Under the pieces are notes generated by a model. It was not told where the DNA came from. It worked only from the letters and a program-made list of their open reading frames with translations, and searched no databases. A stretch of 64,000 nt of DNA. It comes from Utricularia gibba. Taxonomy: Eukaryota > Streptophyta > Magnoliopsida > Lamiales > Lentibulariaceae. The stretch spans positions 1,304,501 to 1,368,500 of the forward strand of contig NEEC01000014.1 of NCBI GenBank assembly GCA_002189035.1, read 5' to 3'. This document shows, in pieces, positions 21,101 through 34,600 of the stretch. The translations under genes and the position numbers were made by a program. The stretch's first letter is position 1. Each line of letters begins with the position of its first letter.

Positions 21101-23740
21101 AAAACAGGTAGCAGAGGACAAGCTGGAAAGTACTGTGTCGATAGAAATGGAGACATCCATGGGGAATAGTTTTCTGGATGTTAACAATGAGCAGGAAATG
21201 CTCACGGAATATATTGAAGATCAATTATCTTCTCTGAGTAAAGAATCTGAACAGCTTCAGAACAAGCAACAGAACCTAGAAAAAATCACAGAGTCTGTTA
21301 GCAGCGAAATGTTTGCAGAGTGTCAGGTAATTGGAGCCCCCATATCGTAATGGAAATCCTTAATGCTAGAGCATCAGTTTATAAAGTTTTCTTGCATTAA
21401 ATCGTGAATGCATGCATAATTTGAATGGGGACAGTCACTGTAAGTGCTTGAACTGTTTTCAAGAACACGAAGTATAGATGCATATGTTTGTTCTCTGCTA
21501 TTGGTTCCATGATTATTGCTACTTCTCACTCTAGGAGTTGCTTCAAATGTTCGGACTACCATATATTGTTGCACCATTGGAGGCTGAAGCTCAATGTGCA
21601 TACATGGAGTTGTCAAACCTCGTTGATGGAGTGGTCACTGACGACTCTGATGCTCTTCTTTTTGGAGCTCGAAGCATATACAAGAACATCTTTGATGATC
21701 GAAAGTATGTGGAGACTTATTTCATGAAGGTAAGTTATTACTGATCCTGCTCCTACTCCTTGATCAACATGGAAATGACCATTGTCATCATGCTATACTG
21801 TAGGATTATTATCCGTTAATCAACAATCACCTTCTGTGTTTTTCTGGTTCTAATCCTTTGTGAGCCCTCCTTCAGGATATTGAAACCGAGCTGGGGCTGG
21901 ATCGAGAAAAACTGATCAATATGGCCCTGCTTCTTGGGAGTGACTACACAGAAGGCATCAGGTGATCATCAATCTGCATTTTCTCTGGGTTCGTTTTCTT
22001 AGGCATCTTCCCTGTTGAACATGAGAAATATTGGTATTCATCTGAAATTTGGCAGTGGCATCGGAATTGTAAATGCTGTTGAGGTTGTAAATGCGTTTCC
22101 AGACATTGATGGCCTTCGTGAATTTCGGGAGTGGATTGAGTCGCCAGACCCATCTATACTTGGCACAGTGGACACAAAAGCAGTGGGGCATTCTAGAAAG
22201 AAAGCATCCCAAGCAGATGAGAATATTCAGAGGCATTCAGATGATCAAACAGATAGCAAAAAGCGTATCTTCATGGGGAATCATGTAATCCATATCTTCT
22301 ACAGCCATCTCTCCTTCTGAAGTTTCATTACATGATGCAATAGTTAACACATGTTACATCTGAAACAGAGAAATGTTAGCAAAAATTGGCATATCCCGTC
22401 TTCTTTCCCCAGCGAGGCAGTGATTTCTGCATATGTATCTCCCCATGTTGACAAGTCAACAGAGCCATTTTCATGGGGAAGCCAGATCATTCCGCTCTTC
22501 GAAAGTGTGTAGCAACCTCTCTTTGTTTCGTGCTTGCATCGTTTCATGATATTTCTCTCCTATATAACAAGGTTCCTGTGACTTAGACTGTGCATGGAGA
22601 AGTTTGGATGGGGAACTACAAAAGCTGATGAGCTGCTGCTGCCTGTACTGAAGGAGTATGGCAAACACGAGGTTGATCCGTTGAACCAGCTTGTTTTCTC
22701 TGGAATCGGTTTTTCTGATATTCATGCCTGGCTAATGCAGACGCAGCTGAGGTTGGAAGCATTTTATACATTCAACGAAAGATTTGCTAAAATTAGAAGC
22801 AAACGCATAATGAAGGCTGTCAAAGGAATCACCGGCAAGATGTCTTCGGAGTTCATGGATGTTACCGCAGTTCCCCTGCAAACAGGACGAGGAAACAAGC
22901 GAAAGGTATCAGCTGGGGAAGATGAAGATGGATCCGGGGGAACAAGTGAAGAAAAACACCTGGAAGAGTCCCTGGCATCCGAAAGCAGCGCAAGGAGGAA
23001 AGCAACAAGAGGACGAGGACGAGGAGGAAGAAGCAAAAGGCAACCAAGTGAGGCTAGAGCAAGGAAAAGGAACCCTTGCGGTGATGCTAAAGCTGACGAT
23101 GGAGGCGGGGAGGAAAAGCTGGAAGGATCTCTTGAACTCCGTAGGGTAATCACCCAATCCACTTCATTATGTTCTCATTTCTGCTCCATTACAACTCGGG
23201 TTTGAGTAAGCTAACATGTTGTTCCCTTCTTTGAGGGGATTCCAGTCTGCTCGGCCTCGGAAGGCCGTGAGCTACAGATTTTCTGAATTGGACAAAGACG
23301 ATGAGGAGTCCCTCGACAAAGGGTCATCGGTGCATTCATCCGGAGGTCAAGCCAGTAAAAATGAAGATAACCAAAGTGACGATCATCATAGTGAGGACCG
23401 AATTGCCTCATATGAGGAACCCGAAAGAGCATACGCAGCTGATAATGCAACCACTTGCCATGATGATCAGAATGCACTGTTGCTGCCAGCGTCATCATCA
23501 GATGACTATCTTCGATTTGGGGGTGGATTTTGCTCAGTTGACAATGAAGAAGCCGAAGGCGTCGATGGGCGCACACCAGTGACGGACTCCGGCGAACTAG
23601 ACGCCCCGGATTCGTCGGAACCACTGGTTGAAGCTGGGCATGAGGTTCAAAGTGATCAGCATGCAGAGCTGGGTAATCCTAGCAGTTCGAACCCATTTCG
23701 CCCCATGCCAGGTTTGAGAAGGAAGAAGAAGACAACTTGA
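18120..23740 (+). CDS. UVH3: XPG/RAD2-type endonuclease UVH3
   Basis: Structure-specific endonuclease making the 3' incision in nucleotide excision repair, nuclear. Fifteen exons: 18120-18207, 18287-18537, 18665-18834, 18912-18987, 19093-19170, 19251-19304, 19431-19615, 19760-21326, 21535-21729, 21876-21961, 22056-22284, 22369-22508, 22587-22671, 22741-23145, 23246-23740; 1,367 residues. XPG N-domain: [41 protein letters not shown] long acidic spacer follows (most of the large exon 8), then the I-domain with [10 protein letters not shown] and [15 protein letters not shown] carrying the metal-binding acids, and a helix-hairpin SGIGIVNA. A basic [11 protein letters not shown] tract and the C-terminal RRKKKTT look like nuclear localisation signals. 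The intron at 22672-22740 is open in frame, so it could be mistaken for exon; the family alignment (KHE joined to TQLRLEAFY) argues it is removed. Confidence 0.95.
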
Positions 23741-24954
23741 GCTTCCCTTGTTCCTACTTCCAGCCCAGCATCATTCAAAGCATCCGTCCATCTTTCACCT
23801 CAATTTTTTAACTGGGTCCTGTCCATCCATTGCCCGGTAAAGTCTACTCTGGAAACTAGAGAAACACCTCGAGGAGTTTGGCAGAGGAAGAGCTCCCACA
23901 ACACTGTTCTTCTGTTTCTCACCCCAACTCCAACATTCCATTCTCAGATGACCGATGCACCAAAGAAAGATGGTGTAGAAATAGCAGATGGATACCGTTT
24001 GGATTCATGGATTCCTGATTCCCCCCTGGCTGGCCAAGGAAGTTCCTATAGCTGGCTGAATCTTCTGGTTCTGGAACTGTTGAACCACATGGGGCAAATG
24101 TGCATGACGCGCACGTAATTTGAGTTTGAATGTGAATTTGAATTTGATGAGAGATGTGAGGAGTTGGTAGGGTCCACACATGGCCCCACACCAAGCTTGT
24201 GCTCCCCTTTATTAGGGCACCCCCACATCCAACTCCCATTTTATCTTTATATTAAAACTCACACATGCCAAATATCAAATTCAAAGTACAATCATTTTGT
24301 ATATAAAATAATAGAAAATTTATTTCAATTTTCAATACCACAGATATTCGATATTCCCAATATACCCTTTTCCACAATTTTTTTCTTTTTTTTTTTGTAG
24401 ATAATCCATACCTACCAGATAACCACCTCACCTCGTGCATGGGGCTTACTGGTACGGCTTACAGAAAAACAGTTGCACGTCCTATTCATAAAAAGAAAAA
24501 GATTATATGAGTATAATAATTTTTAATTATAATTTAACATATTTTTAAAATATAAAAATAATTATTTTATCATGTTATTATTAAATTAAATTAAATTAGA
24601 TTTAATTCTAAAGTAAACTCATAATTTAGCAACACTATTGAAATAAGGGACAGGGAGGTATTGAGACTAGGGATGTGTTAACTCACATTGCCACTCGCAT
24701 CAAGTTGTGTGTTTGTGTCTCCCCACATGACGTTTGTCTCATGTGCGGAATTAGATCATTTACAAATTTGATCAAATTTCTTATATCATTTATATATTAA
24801 GATAAAAAAAATAATACTGAACATGATCAATTTTTTTTATACACATATCATACGATAAAGCTATTTGATCCCATCCCGATTAAATAGTTGGGTTTAGGTA
24901 TTTTGATCTCTTTTTATTTTTAACGAATAAAAATGATGTTATTTAAGATAATTC
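23741..24954. other. intergenic 3' of UVH3
   Basis: Untranslated tail of UVH3, then AT-rich spacer. I see no gene in it. Confidence 0.5.
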
Positions 24955-25560
24955 ATGATGTGACCCTTTAATCTATAGAGATTAGCAACCTACAAAAAAG
25001 AGGTGATTTTGAAGCTTAGAAGAGAACCCACCCAAGTCTACCCTCAAGAGAATAAATCTCTTGCAACCAGACTTCGAAACAAAGAAAATTAGGAGCCACA
25101 CTTCAAAAAAGAGAGATTGATTGGAAGTGATAATCCTAGAACGCCACAAGCTCAAAGCTTGATAAGTTAAGAGTGTTCAAGCACTCAAAGGAGAGGAGAA
25201 TCCTCACAAGATACATAAAATGACCAAAGATGCTGAATTAGTACATCTCTAGAGTATTTATACTCTAGAATTGGGCTCTAACATTACATAGTCCAAACTA
25301 AATGAAATAGAAAAGTCTAACAAGCCCAATGCTCTAAGTTAAGTCCATCTTCAAGTAGTTGAGCTCTTTTGATGGGATGTCTTCAAGCCCATGTTTGATT
25401 CCAATGGTATTGAGTAGACCCTTAAGTGTATCTTCAACCATCTTTATCTTGCTCCTAGTCATTGGTCCTGGTGGAATCATCTTTCTTTCTAATTTGTTCA
25501 CTTGAACAAACTCCTCATCATTCTTCAAATACACTTCATTATCTTCCTGGGGCTCATCAA
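24955..25560 (-). mobile_element. Ty3/gypsy retrotransposon remnant (end of pol plus LTR-like end)
   Basis: On the minus strand, 25534-25334 encodes ERKMIPPGPMTRSKIK, a variant of the GPMTRARAK tail found at the end of plant Ty3/gypsy polyproteins, followed by a stop. Downstream (25330 to about 24955) is LTR-like sequence with a TATA motif (TATAAATA near 25258), repeated CTCTTGAG-type motifs, and an end in GGGTCACATCA. The rest of pol and a second LTR are not visible within several kb, so it is a truncated remnant. Confidence 0.6.
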
Positions 25561-27450
25561 TTCATATAGATCTATTCTAACTATCAAATGTCTAAATCAT
25601 GATCCATAACAAGGGTTTAGAGGATTAATATCATAACTAAATTCAGGTATGTGCCAATGGTGGGATAAAATGGCACTCATCGAATATACTGATTATTTAA
25701 GAGTGGTAAAATGCGAGAATATGAGACTAATGACGGTATCCTATATCAGTTAGAAATGTAAGAAGAGGACATGATTATATAGAATAATCTTCTAATCTTA
25801 CATGATACCTTTTTTAATATAGTTAAGTATGATTAGATTGAAGTATTGCGAAAAAATAAGTGAACTTTTAGGATGATATATAAAAAATAAAAAAAAATAA
25901 AATCGTAAAAATTAGATGTTCAAATTAAAAAAATATCGTGACAGATGGGAATGGCAATTACATGAAGTTTGAACGTGTTGGATTATGTTATGGTGGGTGT
26001 ATTATGAGAAAAAGAAATGCACGGTTTATATAATCGAACCCGGTCCAAAGAAAGAGACTGAATATTTGGTAAACCGGAAGCAAACAATACAGTTATTATT
26101 ATTATTTTTTTAATGAAAAGAAGCTGGTTGGTTTCATGTCCCGTGAATCATGGTCTGGGGAGCCGGGATCTGTTACAGTTGGGTGTATTTAATTTTATTG
26201 CCGACATTATAATAATAAAAATAATACAAATATATCATTTTCAAAATTAAAAAAATTTATATTTTGAAATGACAGTGGCAATGAATGGCTTGAATGAGAC
26301 GAAGCATCGGCGGCTTGTCAGATGAAGTGGCGCATGAGGCCAGTGACCATTCTTCCTGTGTCCTAATAATAATAATAATTACTATTATTATCATAATTAA
26401 TTAATTGATTGATTAAATTCCTCATCTCCCTTTTAAAGCCAAGAATGGAACGGAAGAGGGAAGAATTTAAATTTGGGTGGTCGGGGAGTGGGTCCCACGT
26501 TACTTTGGTTTATTATTATTATTATTATTTTATTGGGTTAATGTATGAAATTAAATTTACCTTCGGGTAACAGTGAGTCGGGAGCATTGATGATTCCGAT
26601 TTCTGACCGGAGGAGTTTAGGGGTGCCGATTGAAAAGCGGCGTTAGGGATTTGAGGGGGATCCTTGTCGTGTTATCGCTATGGGGTTTTGGATTTCTGTG
26701 AAACGAGATGGAGTGGGAGATGATGAAGCCCGATCGTGGGAAATTTTAGTTTTAGAGATAGGTAGGTTGCGTCTAGGGAGTAGAGTAATTCGAATGTAGC
26801 GGGTGACTTGGGGTGTGGAGTGACCACTGTCACTACAACCTGGAATCCGAGATTGATACCACGGCAAAAATGTCAGAGGATGAATTTTTTTTTGGGGATT
26901 GGAGATGAGGTACAGGTGAGCAGACAGGACACTAAAAATGGGTGTTGGTGGTGTGGGGCTGGGATTTTGCTGTAATTAGTTGTCTCTTAAAAGAAGTTTT
27001 TATCCCACACCGACACTTCTGCGGTGAATTTTCCGGGGACTTTGCCACCGCCACCTCGCACGCAATCCGCCATTAAAATGTGGTATCAACGTGCTTTCGG
27101 TGTTGCTGGCCCAGCTCTAATTCACGGGTATTTCGTTAATCGTCCTGAATTACTTGTGTGTAAGTGGGGATCATCGGGTTTTCTACAGATCAAGACAATG
27201 GAATGTGCGAATTCGCTGCTTCTCTGTTTCTTCTCTTTTCTCTAAGTTGGGAATTGGAATTGACAACTGGGTTTTCCGGTGTCTGCCCCTTCTTCCCCCC
27301 TTTTTTTTTTGTTAAAAAAATTAGGTTCAAGATCTGGTTTTCGTTTGAGCAGAGTGTGGTCGGCATGGAATGAGAGGTTGAGGATTCTCTGCCGTTTTCA
27401 TCAGAGATTTCGATTTTGGGTTGTGGGCTTTCAAACTTCTCCGGTTACCT
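25561..27450. other. AT-rich spacer and CSLC promoter/leader
   Basis: AT-rich spacer with ATT/AAT microsatellites; from about 26560 more balanced sequence that probably includes the CSLC promoter and leader. No separate gene seen. Confidence 0.45.
26363..26530. repeat. AAT/ATT trinucleotide microsatellites
   Basis: An AAT tract (about 26363-26380, followed by mixed ATT/AATT units) and an ATT tract (26511-26530). Likely length-polymorphic. Confidence 0.7.
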
Positions 27451-29686
27451 ATGGCGCCTAACACTGTGGTTATCACTCTAGAAAAGCCGGAGAACTTCTC
27501 CTTGATTGAAATGAGCGAGTCTAGTCCTCTATCCAAGTCCCAGGAGAAAGAAAAATCTACCAGCCCCAAGCGTTTAACTTGGGTTTTTCTCTTGAAAGCC
27601 CACAGAATTCTGACCTTCGTTCCATGGCTGGCGGTTAAGTCCTTCGGCGTTTTTGGGTCTATAAGGAAACGCATTGCTTCATCTGATCTTAACCAAGAGG
27701 ATCCTCGGTACAGAGGGAGATTGTACAATTTGATACAAGTGTTTTTAGCTCTTTCGGTGATTTCCCTTGTGGTTGAGTTTGCAGCTTTTTACAATAACTG
27801 GGATTTGAGTTTGATGAATCCATGGGAAGTTAACAATCTGGTGCAGTGGCTGTATTTGACTTGGATGGATTTTAGAGCAGATTATATTGCCCCAATGGTT
27901 GTCACACTTTCAAGACTCTGCATTTTACTTTTCATGATTCAGTCTTTGGATCGACTCATTCAATGTTTGGGATGGTTTTGGATCAAGTACAAGAAGTTGA
28001 AGCCTGTTATAGAAGAAGTAGACATTGAGGATGGATCAAATTACCCCATGGTGCTTGTTCAAATGCCTATGTGTAATGAAAGAGAGGTAACAGCTGAACT
28101 CCTGTTTTCACTCGCTGCTTCTTTTGAATGTTCTTGATCTGAAATGCTGTTTATCATCGTGAAAATTCAAGGTCTATGAACAGTCAATTGGTGCTGCTTG
28201 CCAGCTTGATTGGCCCAAGGACAGGTTTCTTATTCAAGTTTTGGACGATTCAAATGATGAACTGGTACAGAAATTGATAAGGGAAGAAGTCATGTCATGG
28301 AGAGAAAAAGGGGTGAACATAGTCTACAGGCACCGTTTTATCAGAACAGGTTACAAGGCAGGGAACCTTAAATCAGCCATGGCTTGTGACTACGTAAAGG
28401 ACTATGAATTCGTTGCTATTTTCGATGCTGATTTCCAACCAAACCCAGATTTTCTCAAGCTGACAATCCCTCATTTCAGGGTACCACTTAATTCACAACA
28501 TTTCATCCTCTTATCAAGCTTTCTAAAGTTCTTCCTTTTTCTTTTGTATCAGGGGAAGCCTGATGTGGGCCTTGTTCAGGCACGTTGGTCCTTTGTGAAC
28601 AAGGATGAGAACCTGCTAACAAGGCTACAGAACATCAATCTCTGCTTTCATTTTGAAGTTGAACAGCAAGTAAATGGAATTTTCCTCAACTTCTTTGGGT
28701 TCAATGGAACTGCTGGTGTCTGGAGAATCAAGGCTTTGGAGGATTCTGGGGGCTGGCTCGAACGGACTACGGTGGAGGACATGGATATTGCCGTCCGGGC
28801 TCACTTGAATGGATGGAAATTTGTTTTCCTCAATGATGTTAAGGTTCTTTGTGAGTTGCCCGAATCCTACGAAGCATACAAGAAGCAGCAGCATCGTTGG
28901 CATTCCGGCCCTATGCAGCTCTTTAGATTATGCCTCCCTTCAATCATCACTTCCAAGGTATTAGTTTTGTTATACAGGCAGTAGAATAGCACCCCCAATG
29001 TTACTCATTTGCTTTTCTTCCTACTGTGGCCGGTCTTTGCAGATATCAGTTTGGAAGAAGGCAAATTTGATATTCCTTTTCTTCCTGCTCAGGAAGCTTA
29101 TACTTCCCTTCTATTCTTTCACCCTGTTCTGCATCATTCTCCCCTTGACAATGTTCATCCCTGAAGCTGAGTTGCCTGGCTGGGTGATCTGCTACATCCC
29201 ATTACCATGTCCATCCTCAACATTCTCCCTGCGCCAAAATCTTTCCCATTTCTGATGCCATATCTGCTCTTCGAGAACACAATGTCTGTCACAAAGTTCA
29301 ACGCCATGGTGTCGGGGCTTTTTCAGCTTGGCAGTGCCTACGAGTGGGTTGTAACAAAGAAGACCGGAAGGGCATCAGACTCAGACCTCGTAAGCCTTGC
29401 CGAGAGGGAGTCGAAAACTCTCAACGAAGATAAGATTCAGAGACGGCTTTCAGAATCTGGGCTCGAGACCCTGAGCAAACTAAACGACCAGAAGGAGCAG
29501 AAACCACAAGTGGTGAAGAAGCAAAACAGGATCTACAGGAAAGAACTGGCCCTGGCGTTCCTTCTGCTCACTGCTGCTGCTAGAAGTCTGCTGTCAAAAC
29601 AAGGGATCCATTTCTACTTCTTGCTGTTCCAGGGCTTCTCTTTTCTGATCATGGGCTTGGACTTGATCGGTGAACAGGTGAGCTAA
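27451..29686 (+). CDS. CSLC: xyloglucan glucan synthase, CSLC family (one apparent 1-base deletion)
   Basis: Family GT2 Golgi enzyme making the beta-1,4-glucan backbone of xyloglucan. Exons 27451-28086, 28172-28480, 28553-28957, 29043-29686; 664 residues after correction (CSLC4 about 673). Catalytic motifs are all present: DDS in [12 protein letters not shown] in [15 protein letters not shown] in TTVEDMD, and QQHRW. Hydrophobic segments lie at about residues 95-200 and again in the last third. In exon 4 the frame jumps between GWVICYIP and [11 protein letters not shown] near 29198-29203; one missing base accounts for it, and exon length and phases then fit. The stop follows GEQVS, the usual CSLC C-terminus. 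I read this as a functional gene with a sequencing deletion. Confidence 0.92.
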
Positions 29687-30228
29687 TGACAATAAACTCG
29701 GGATCGGAATGTTCTACGCACACACTTGATGGTGTGTTCAGAGCCACAGGCTACAAGACTGGAAAGCCAACAGTCAAGAGTTTCCATTCTTTAATTGTAT
29801 AATGCCATTACCTCGTTCACATCCATTGTTTCCTTATTCTTCAGGTGTATAGATCGCGTTCCTTGAACTCTTCTGTACTGCGGTTCGCCGCCTTCAGGTG
29901 GTCTGTGCCAATATGAATACCATTCCCATGTCTGTTGAACGACCATAGCTATTTTCTTCCTCCCTGATTCTGGATGTTACATCTAATCTGAAAGCTAAGG
30001 AATCCATGAATGAGGTAAAATAGCAAAAGAAGATAGATCTAGATTCAGAGGACAGGAAGAAGAAGACCACGACCCAACTGGCCAGTAGCAGTCACAGAAA
30101 AAGAAACACGACTCTTGATGCAGTAGAGGAAATCGCATTTTGCCGCTACAGTGGGGATTTATCTCATAAACGCCTTGTGAATAGCGGATACCGGATAGAA
30201 TTGCCTTTGGAGCTCACGAGAGACAGCA
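29687..30228. other. intergenic
   Basis: 3' tail of CSLC and the promoter of the next gene; nothing else recognised. Confidence 0.5.
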
Positions 30229-31056
30229 ATGGCGTCCATTTCGGCGATCTCATTTCCCTCAACCATCTCTCGAACTAACCTCCGTGATTTTCCCTCATAT
30301 TCCCCAACTTCTGGGTCGGGATTCCCCTGCGTCAGGTTTCTGCTTGAGTCGAGGAATTCATCATTGAGTTCTTGCACTTCCTCCGTGTTGCAGAAGATGC
30401 GTAAGGAGACCTACTCAAGACCCTTCAGAGTAATGGCGGTTGCGGAGGAGGAAGAAACGTCGCCGCCGCCAGGTTTGGCTGATCAGGCTGTATCTGTAGC
30501 GGTCTCGCCTTCGGATACGCTCATTATGTACCTTCAGGTTTCCTCATTCGTGTCTTGTGGAAGGTGCCCATCAGTTGTTCGATAAATTGCGTCGGTAACC
30601 CACGCTGTTTGAATCCGCAGGCAGAAGGAACAATACCCGACTCTGCTATTCCTGCAGTTACCAAGGCGCTCCAGGTATATGTGTATATATATGTGTTTCA
30701 GCTGTGTTTTCTTTTTCAAGATTTGTGCTTGCGCCAACCGTCGTAAGCCTCTGGTGCAGGAAGTAGAAGGCGTTTCTGATCTCAAAGTGAAACTTCTTGA
30801 GGGCATTGCAAGCGTTGAGGTAATCATCTTAATACATCATTCTGATGAATCATTTATCCTTGATATTTTTCTCATGATTCATGATGGGTATCTTCTTGAT
30901 GCATCGATCATTATGGGTATCTTTTTGTAGTTAACGAAGCAGACGACCGTCCAAGCTACAGGGGTGGCTTCGAACATTGTTGAATTGATACAAGGTTCAG
31001 GATTCAAGTTGCAAACACTCAACTTGAGCTTCGAAGAGGAGGAAGATTTTAGCTAG
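30229..31056 (+). CDS. small plastid-targeted HMA-like fold protein
   Basis: Exons 30229-30537, 30621-30674, 30760-30819, 30931-31056; 182 residues. The first ~75 residues are Ser/Thr-rich and basic, as in chloroplast transit peptides. The mature part has a beta-alpha-beta-beta-alpha pattern like a heavy-metal-associated domain (MYLQAEGTIPDSAIP, GVSDLKVKLLEGIASVEL, GVASNIVELIQGSGF) but lacks the CxxC metal ligands, so metal binding is doubtful. It ends in an acidic tail. It matches my memory of a conserved plant protein annotated only as HMA-domain; role unknown. Confidence 0.8.
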
Positions 31057-31619
31057 GAATGACTCTCTCCCTCTCCATTCTCGTTCTTCTTCTCTTTCTA
31101 AACATTGGATACTGAGTTGAATGCTGCAGAATTTGTTTTCAACTTCTAATCCCGTGACTCCATCTAAAATACCATCATTCGACTGTTCGACTGACGCCTA
31201 TTTTGATTCAAATCATGAAGTTCTGCGAAAGAAACGGTTTTTCCCAGAAAAAAAAGTGAAAATTGGAAGGAGAATGAAGAACAACTGTAATGCATTGTGA
31301 TTTTTCAGAATCCCCAGAATTTGAAAATGGATTCTAATTTTAAAACTTTGAATGCAATTAGGGTTAGAAAAAAGTTTTGTTTTTGTGTTCGTAGATTATA
31401 CAATTTTGGGTTTAGTGTTTAGACTGCGTTCTGCAAAAGTAGAGAGTTTGGGTTTAATTCAAAAGTGAAGAAAGGCAATCGATGATTCGTGCGATTTAAA
31501 GGGATGCCACTCTAGGCGTGCACACGGCAACAGAGACGGGGTAGGCTAGCGGTATCTAGATTCATTGAGTTTTTGGGGACGCCGTGGCTTCTTGAACCTC
31601 CGATCTTGGGTAGGAGAAG
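31057..31619. other. intergenic
   Basis: 3' tail of the HMA-like gene and the PIG-N leader/promoter. Nothing else recognised. Confidence 0.5.
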
Positions 31620-34600
31620 ATGAAGTCAGACGTTGGGGTTCTTGGGGTGGGAAGCAGTATTAGGGTACCAGAATTAAGAGGATTACGAAATCGAGCTCAA
31701 TTTCTGAAGAGGCGAGAAAGATGGTTAGTGATTCTGGGTGTAGTTCTTCATGCAGTTTACATGTTGAGCATATTCGATATCTATTTCAAGACACCAATTG
31801 TCCATGGAATGGACCCTGTTGTACCTCGCTTTTCTCCTCCCGCGAAGCGCCTTGTGCTAGTAGTTGGTAGCTTTCTCCTCCTTTTACAGTATCATTCCAC
31901 ATTGCGAGTATTATGTGGCATTTGATTCAAGAAAAATGTGCTTTTGGTTTGTAGCGGATGGTTTAAGGGCAGACAAGTTCTTCGAGCCTGATATAGATGG
32001 AAACTATCGGGCACCCTTCTTGAGGCGTGTGATGAAAGAGCTTGGGCGTTGGGGAGTTTCTCATGCACGTCCTCCCACAGAGTCTAGGCCTGGTCACGTT
32101 GCTATTATTGCTGGATTTTATGAAGATCCTAGCGCTGTTACCAAAGGTGGGAATATGGAAAGAATTTCCTTCCCTGCTTCATTGACTTTGTTGATAACAT
32201 GTAAATGTCTTTAGATATTCATGTTTACTGAATGTTGCTTGATTCTAGGATGGAAAGCAAACCCGGTTGAATTTGATTCAGTTTTTAATAGGAGCAGGCA
32301 TACATTTGCATTTGGCAGCCCAGATATCGTTCCTATGTTTTGTGGTGCTTTGCGCCATAGCACATGGAACTCATACCAAGTGAATATGAAGATTTTGCAA
32401 CAGGTACCCTGGTTGTTTTTTATTTAATAGAGGTGAATGTCCTAGTGGTAAGGTAGAGTATGACGATGAGAGATTGAAGGCTTGCTTTTATATGAAATTT
32501 GGTTCAGTGCTCTTGCTGAAAAAAAAAAAAATCACCAGCTTTTCTATTGCCTTGATTCTATATGGTGTTTCATTTCTTAGTTTCTTGTTGATGCAGATGC
32601 CTCATTTTTGGATGAATGGTCTCTAGATCAATTTCAGAGCCTCCTGAACCAATCATATGAAGATGCGAAGCTGAAACAGCTTCTTCAGCAAGATAATCTT
32701 GTCATATTTCTGCACCTTCTTGGTTGTGATTCAAATGGTCATGCTCATAGGCCTTACTCACCGACATATCTGAATAATGTTAGGGTTGTTGATCGTATTG
32801 CCTCAAGAGTTTATGATCTTGTCGAGAGTTACTTCAAAGATAATTTGACGGCTTATATTTTTACTGCTGATCATGGGATGAGTGACAAAGGTTGAGCACG
32901 ATATGCAGTAATATTTCGTTTGTGTTCTTTATGTAGTTCTTCTGGGGCATGTATATGTGGCATTAACTTGAAAATGGTGCTCTTTTGTGACAGGGAGCCA
33001 TGGAGATGGGCATCCATCAAATACGGATACTCCACTTGTTGCTTGGGGAGCAGGCATTAAAAAACCTGTAAAAAGGCATGTTAGCCACCATCTGGATCAT
33101 GATGATAATATTCCCTTTGTGGACGAACACTTGCACAATGCTCCTACGCCGTCTGAGTGGGGACTGGATGGTTTAGAGAGGCTTGATGTGAATCAAGCTG
33201 ATATTGCACCTCTGATGGTAGGAACCTTTCTAAAATAGTTCAGTCTTGATGCTAAGCTATGTTCTTTGGAATTCATGCATTTATATTCTGATGTATTGTT
33301 TCTTTGACTTTATCAAGTCGACTCTTCTAGGTTTGCCATGCCCTGTTAACTCAGTTGGAAATCTGCCTCTTGGATTTGTTAATTTTAGTGAGGTTAGTTG
33401 CAGCCAAAGAGCACTGCTATGAATCTTCGTGCAGTTTATGTCTGACAAAGTTGCATGGATAATTAGTTGGATTTCTATAAAGATTTTCGGTCTTTATTGT
33501 CACTTGCATGGATATAGTGAAGATGGTGAAATTATTCCAGGTGCAAGAAATTGAAGCGATGCTGGCTAATACAAAGCAAATTTTGAATCAATTTCTCAGG
33601 AAGGCTCGTATCCTTGAAATTTCAATATTTCTATTTGATACTTTTAGGATTTGAAATACGATCGAGTTCCATAAGAATTCTCAACTGTTTTGGTTTCTTT
33701 CACTACTAATCAGAATTGAAGCAGGCTAGCTCACTAAATTTCAAGACCTTCAAACCTTTAGCTGATTATAACTTAGTTCTGGATCAGATCGAGCACGTAA
33801 TAGCAGTTGGAAATTATGAATCTGCTATGAAGTTCTGTAAAAATCTCCGAAGACTAGCACTGGACGGGATTCAGTACTTTCAAACTTATGATTGGTTTAT
33901 GCTCATGACAGTGATTTCTCTTGGCTACCTTGGCTGGATGATTTATTTATTTATGCATGTTTTGCAACTATATACTCCCCTTCTTGAAAAATTTTATACA
34001 AGGGATCAATCTGGTCATTTGAAACCTAATGCTAACAAGGTAGAAAAACCAACTAGATTCTCCTCATCAAGTTTTCTTCTGCTTTTTTTTATTTATTTCG
34101 TTTTATAATTCTTCAGATTTATCTCTATGGATCTCTTCTGATGGGGCTGGCGTCTGTTGTACTGCTTGTGGAGCATTCTCCTCCTCTTTACCATGCTTAT
34201 TTTGCAATGACTATATTTCTATGGGTCCAAATCGTTCGTGAGTATGAGTTTATTCAAGCTCTATGCCGTTACATTCTTGAGAAAGATGTTAATTATTTGA
34301 AGTTGGTGACTAGTTTTGCAGTATCGGTATTTATTCTCGAAATTCTGGTATGTGCATGTTGCTGTTTTCATATGATTTGAATCCAAATTTTTCTACTGAA
34401 GTGCCACATTTCATTTTTGATGTATCTTATTTTGTGCAGGTGAAAAGCTTTACGGATAGAAAAATCTACACATGGACTTTTTTGCTTGTTGGGGTTATAG
34501 CTTCCATATATCTTTTTTACTCAATATCTTGGAACTCTGGAATACCTGTTTTTGTTTGGCTTGCGTGCTGGTTTTTATCCATCTTCACATTGATGCCAGC

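Noticed and set aside
22672-22740. In-frame sequence within UVH3 that could be read as coding
   Set aside because: Starts with GT and ends with AG, and removing it restores the family alignment; treated as an intron.
26643-26867. 74-codon minus-strand frame upstream of CSLC
   Set aside because: No recognisable family; lies in the probable promoter/leader region.
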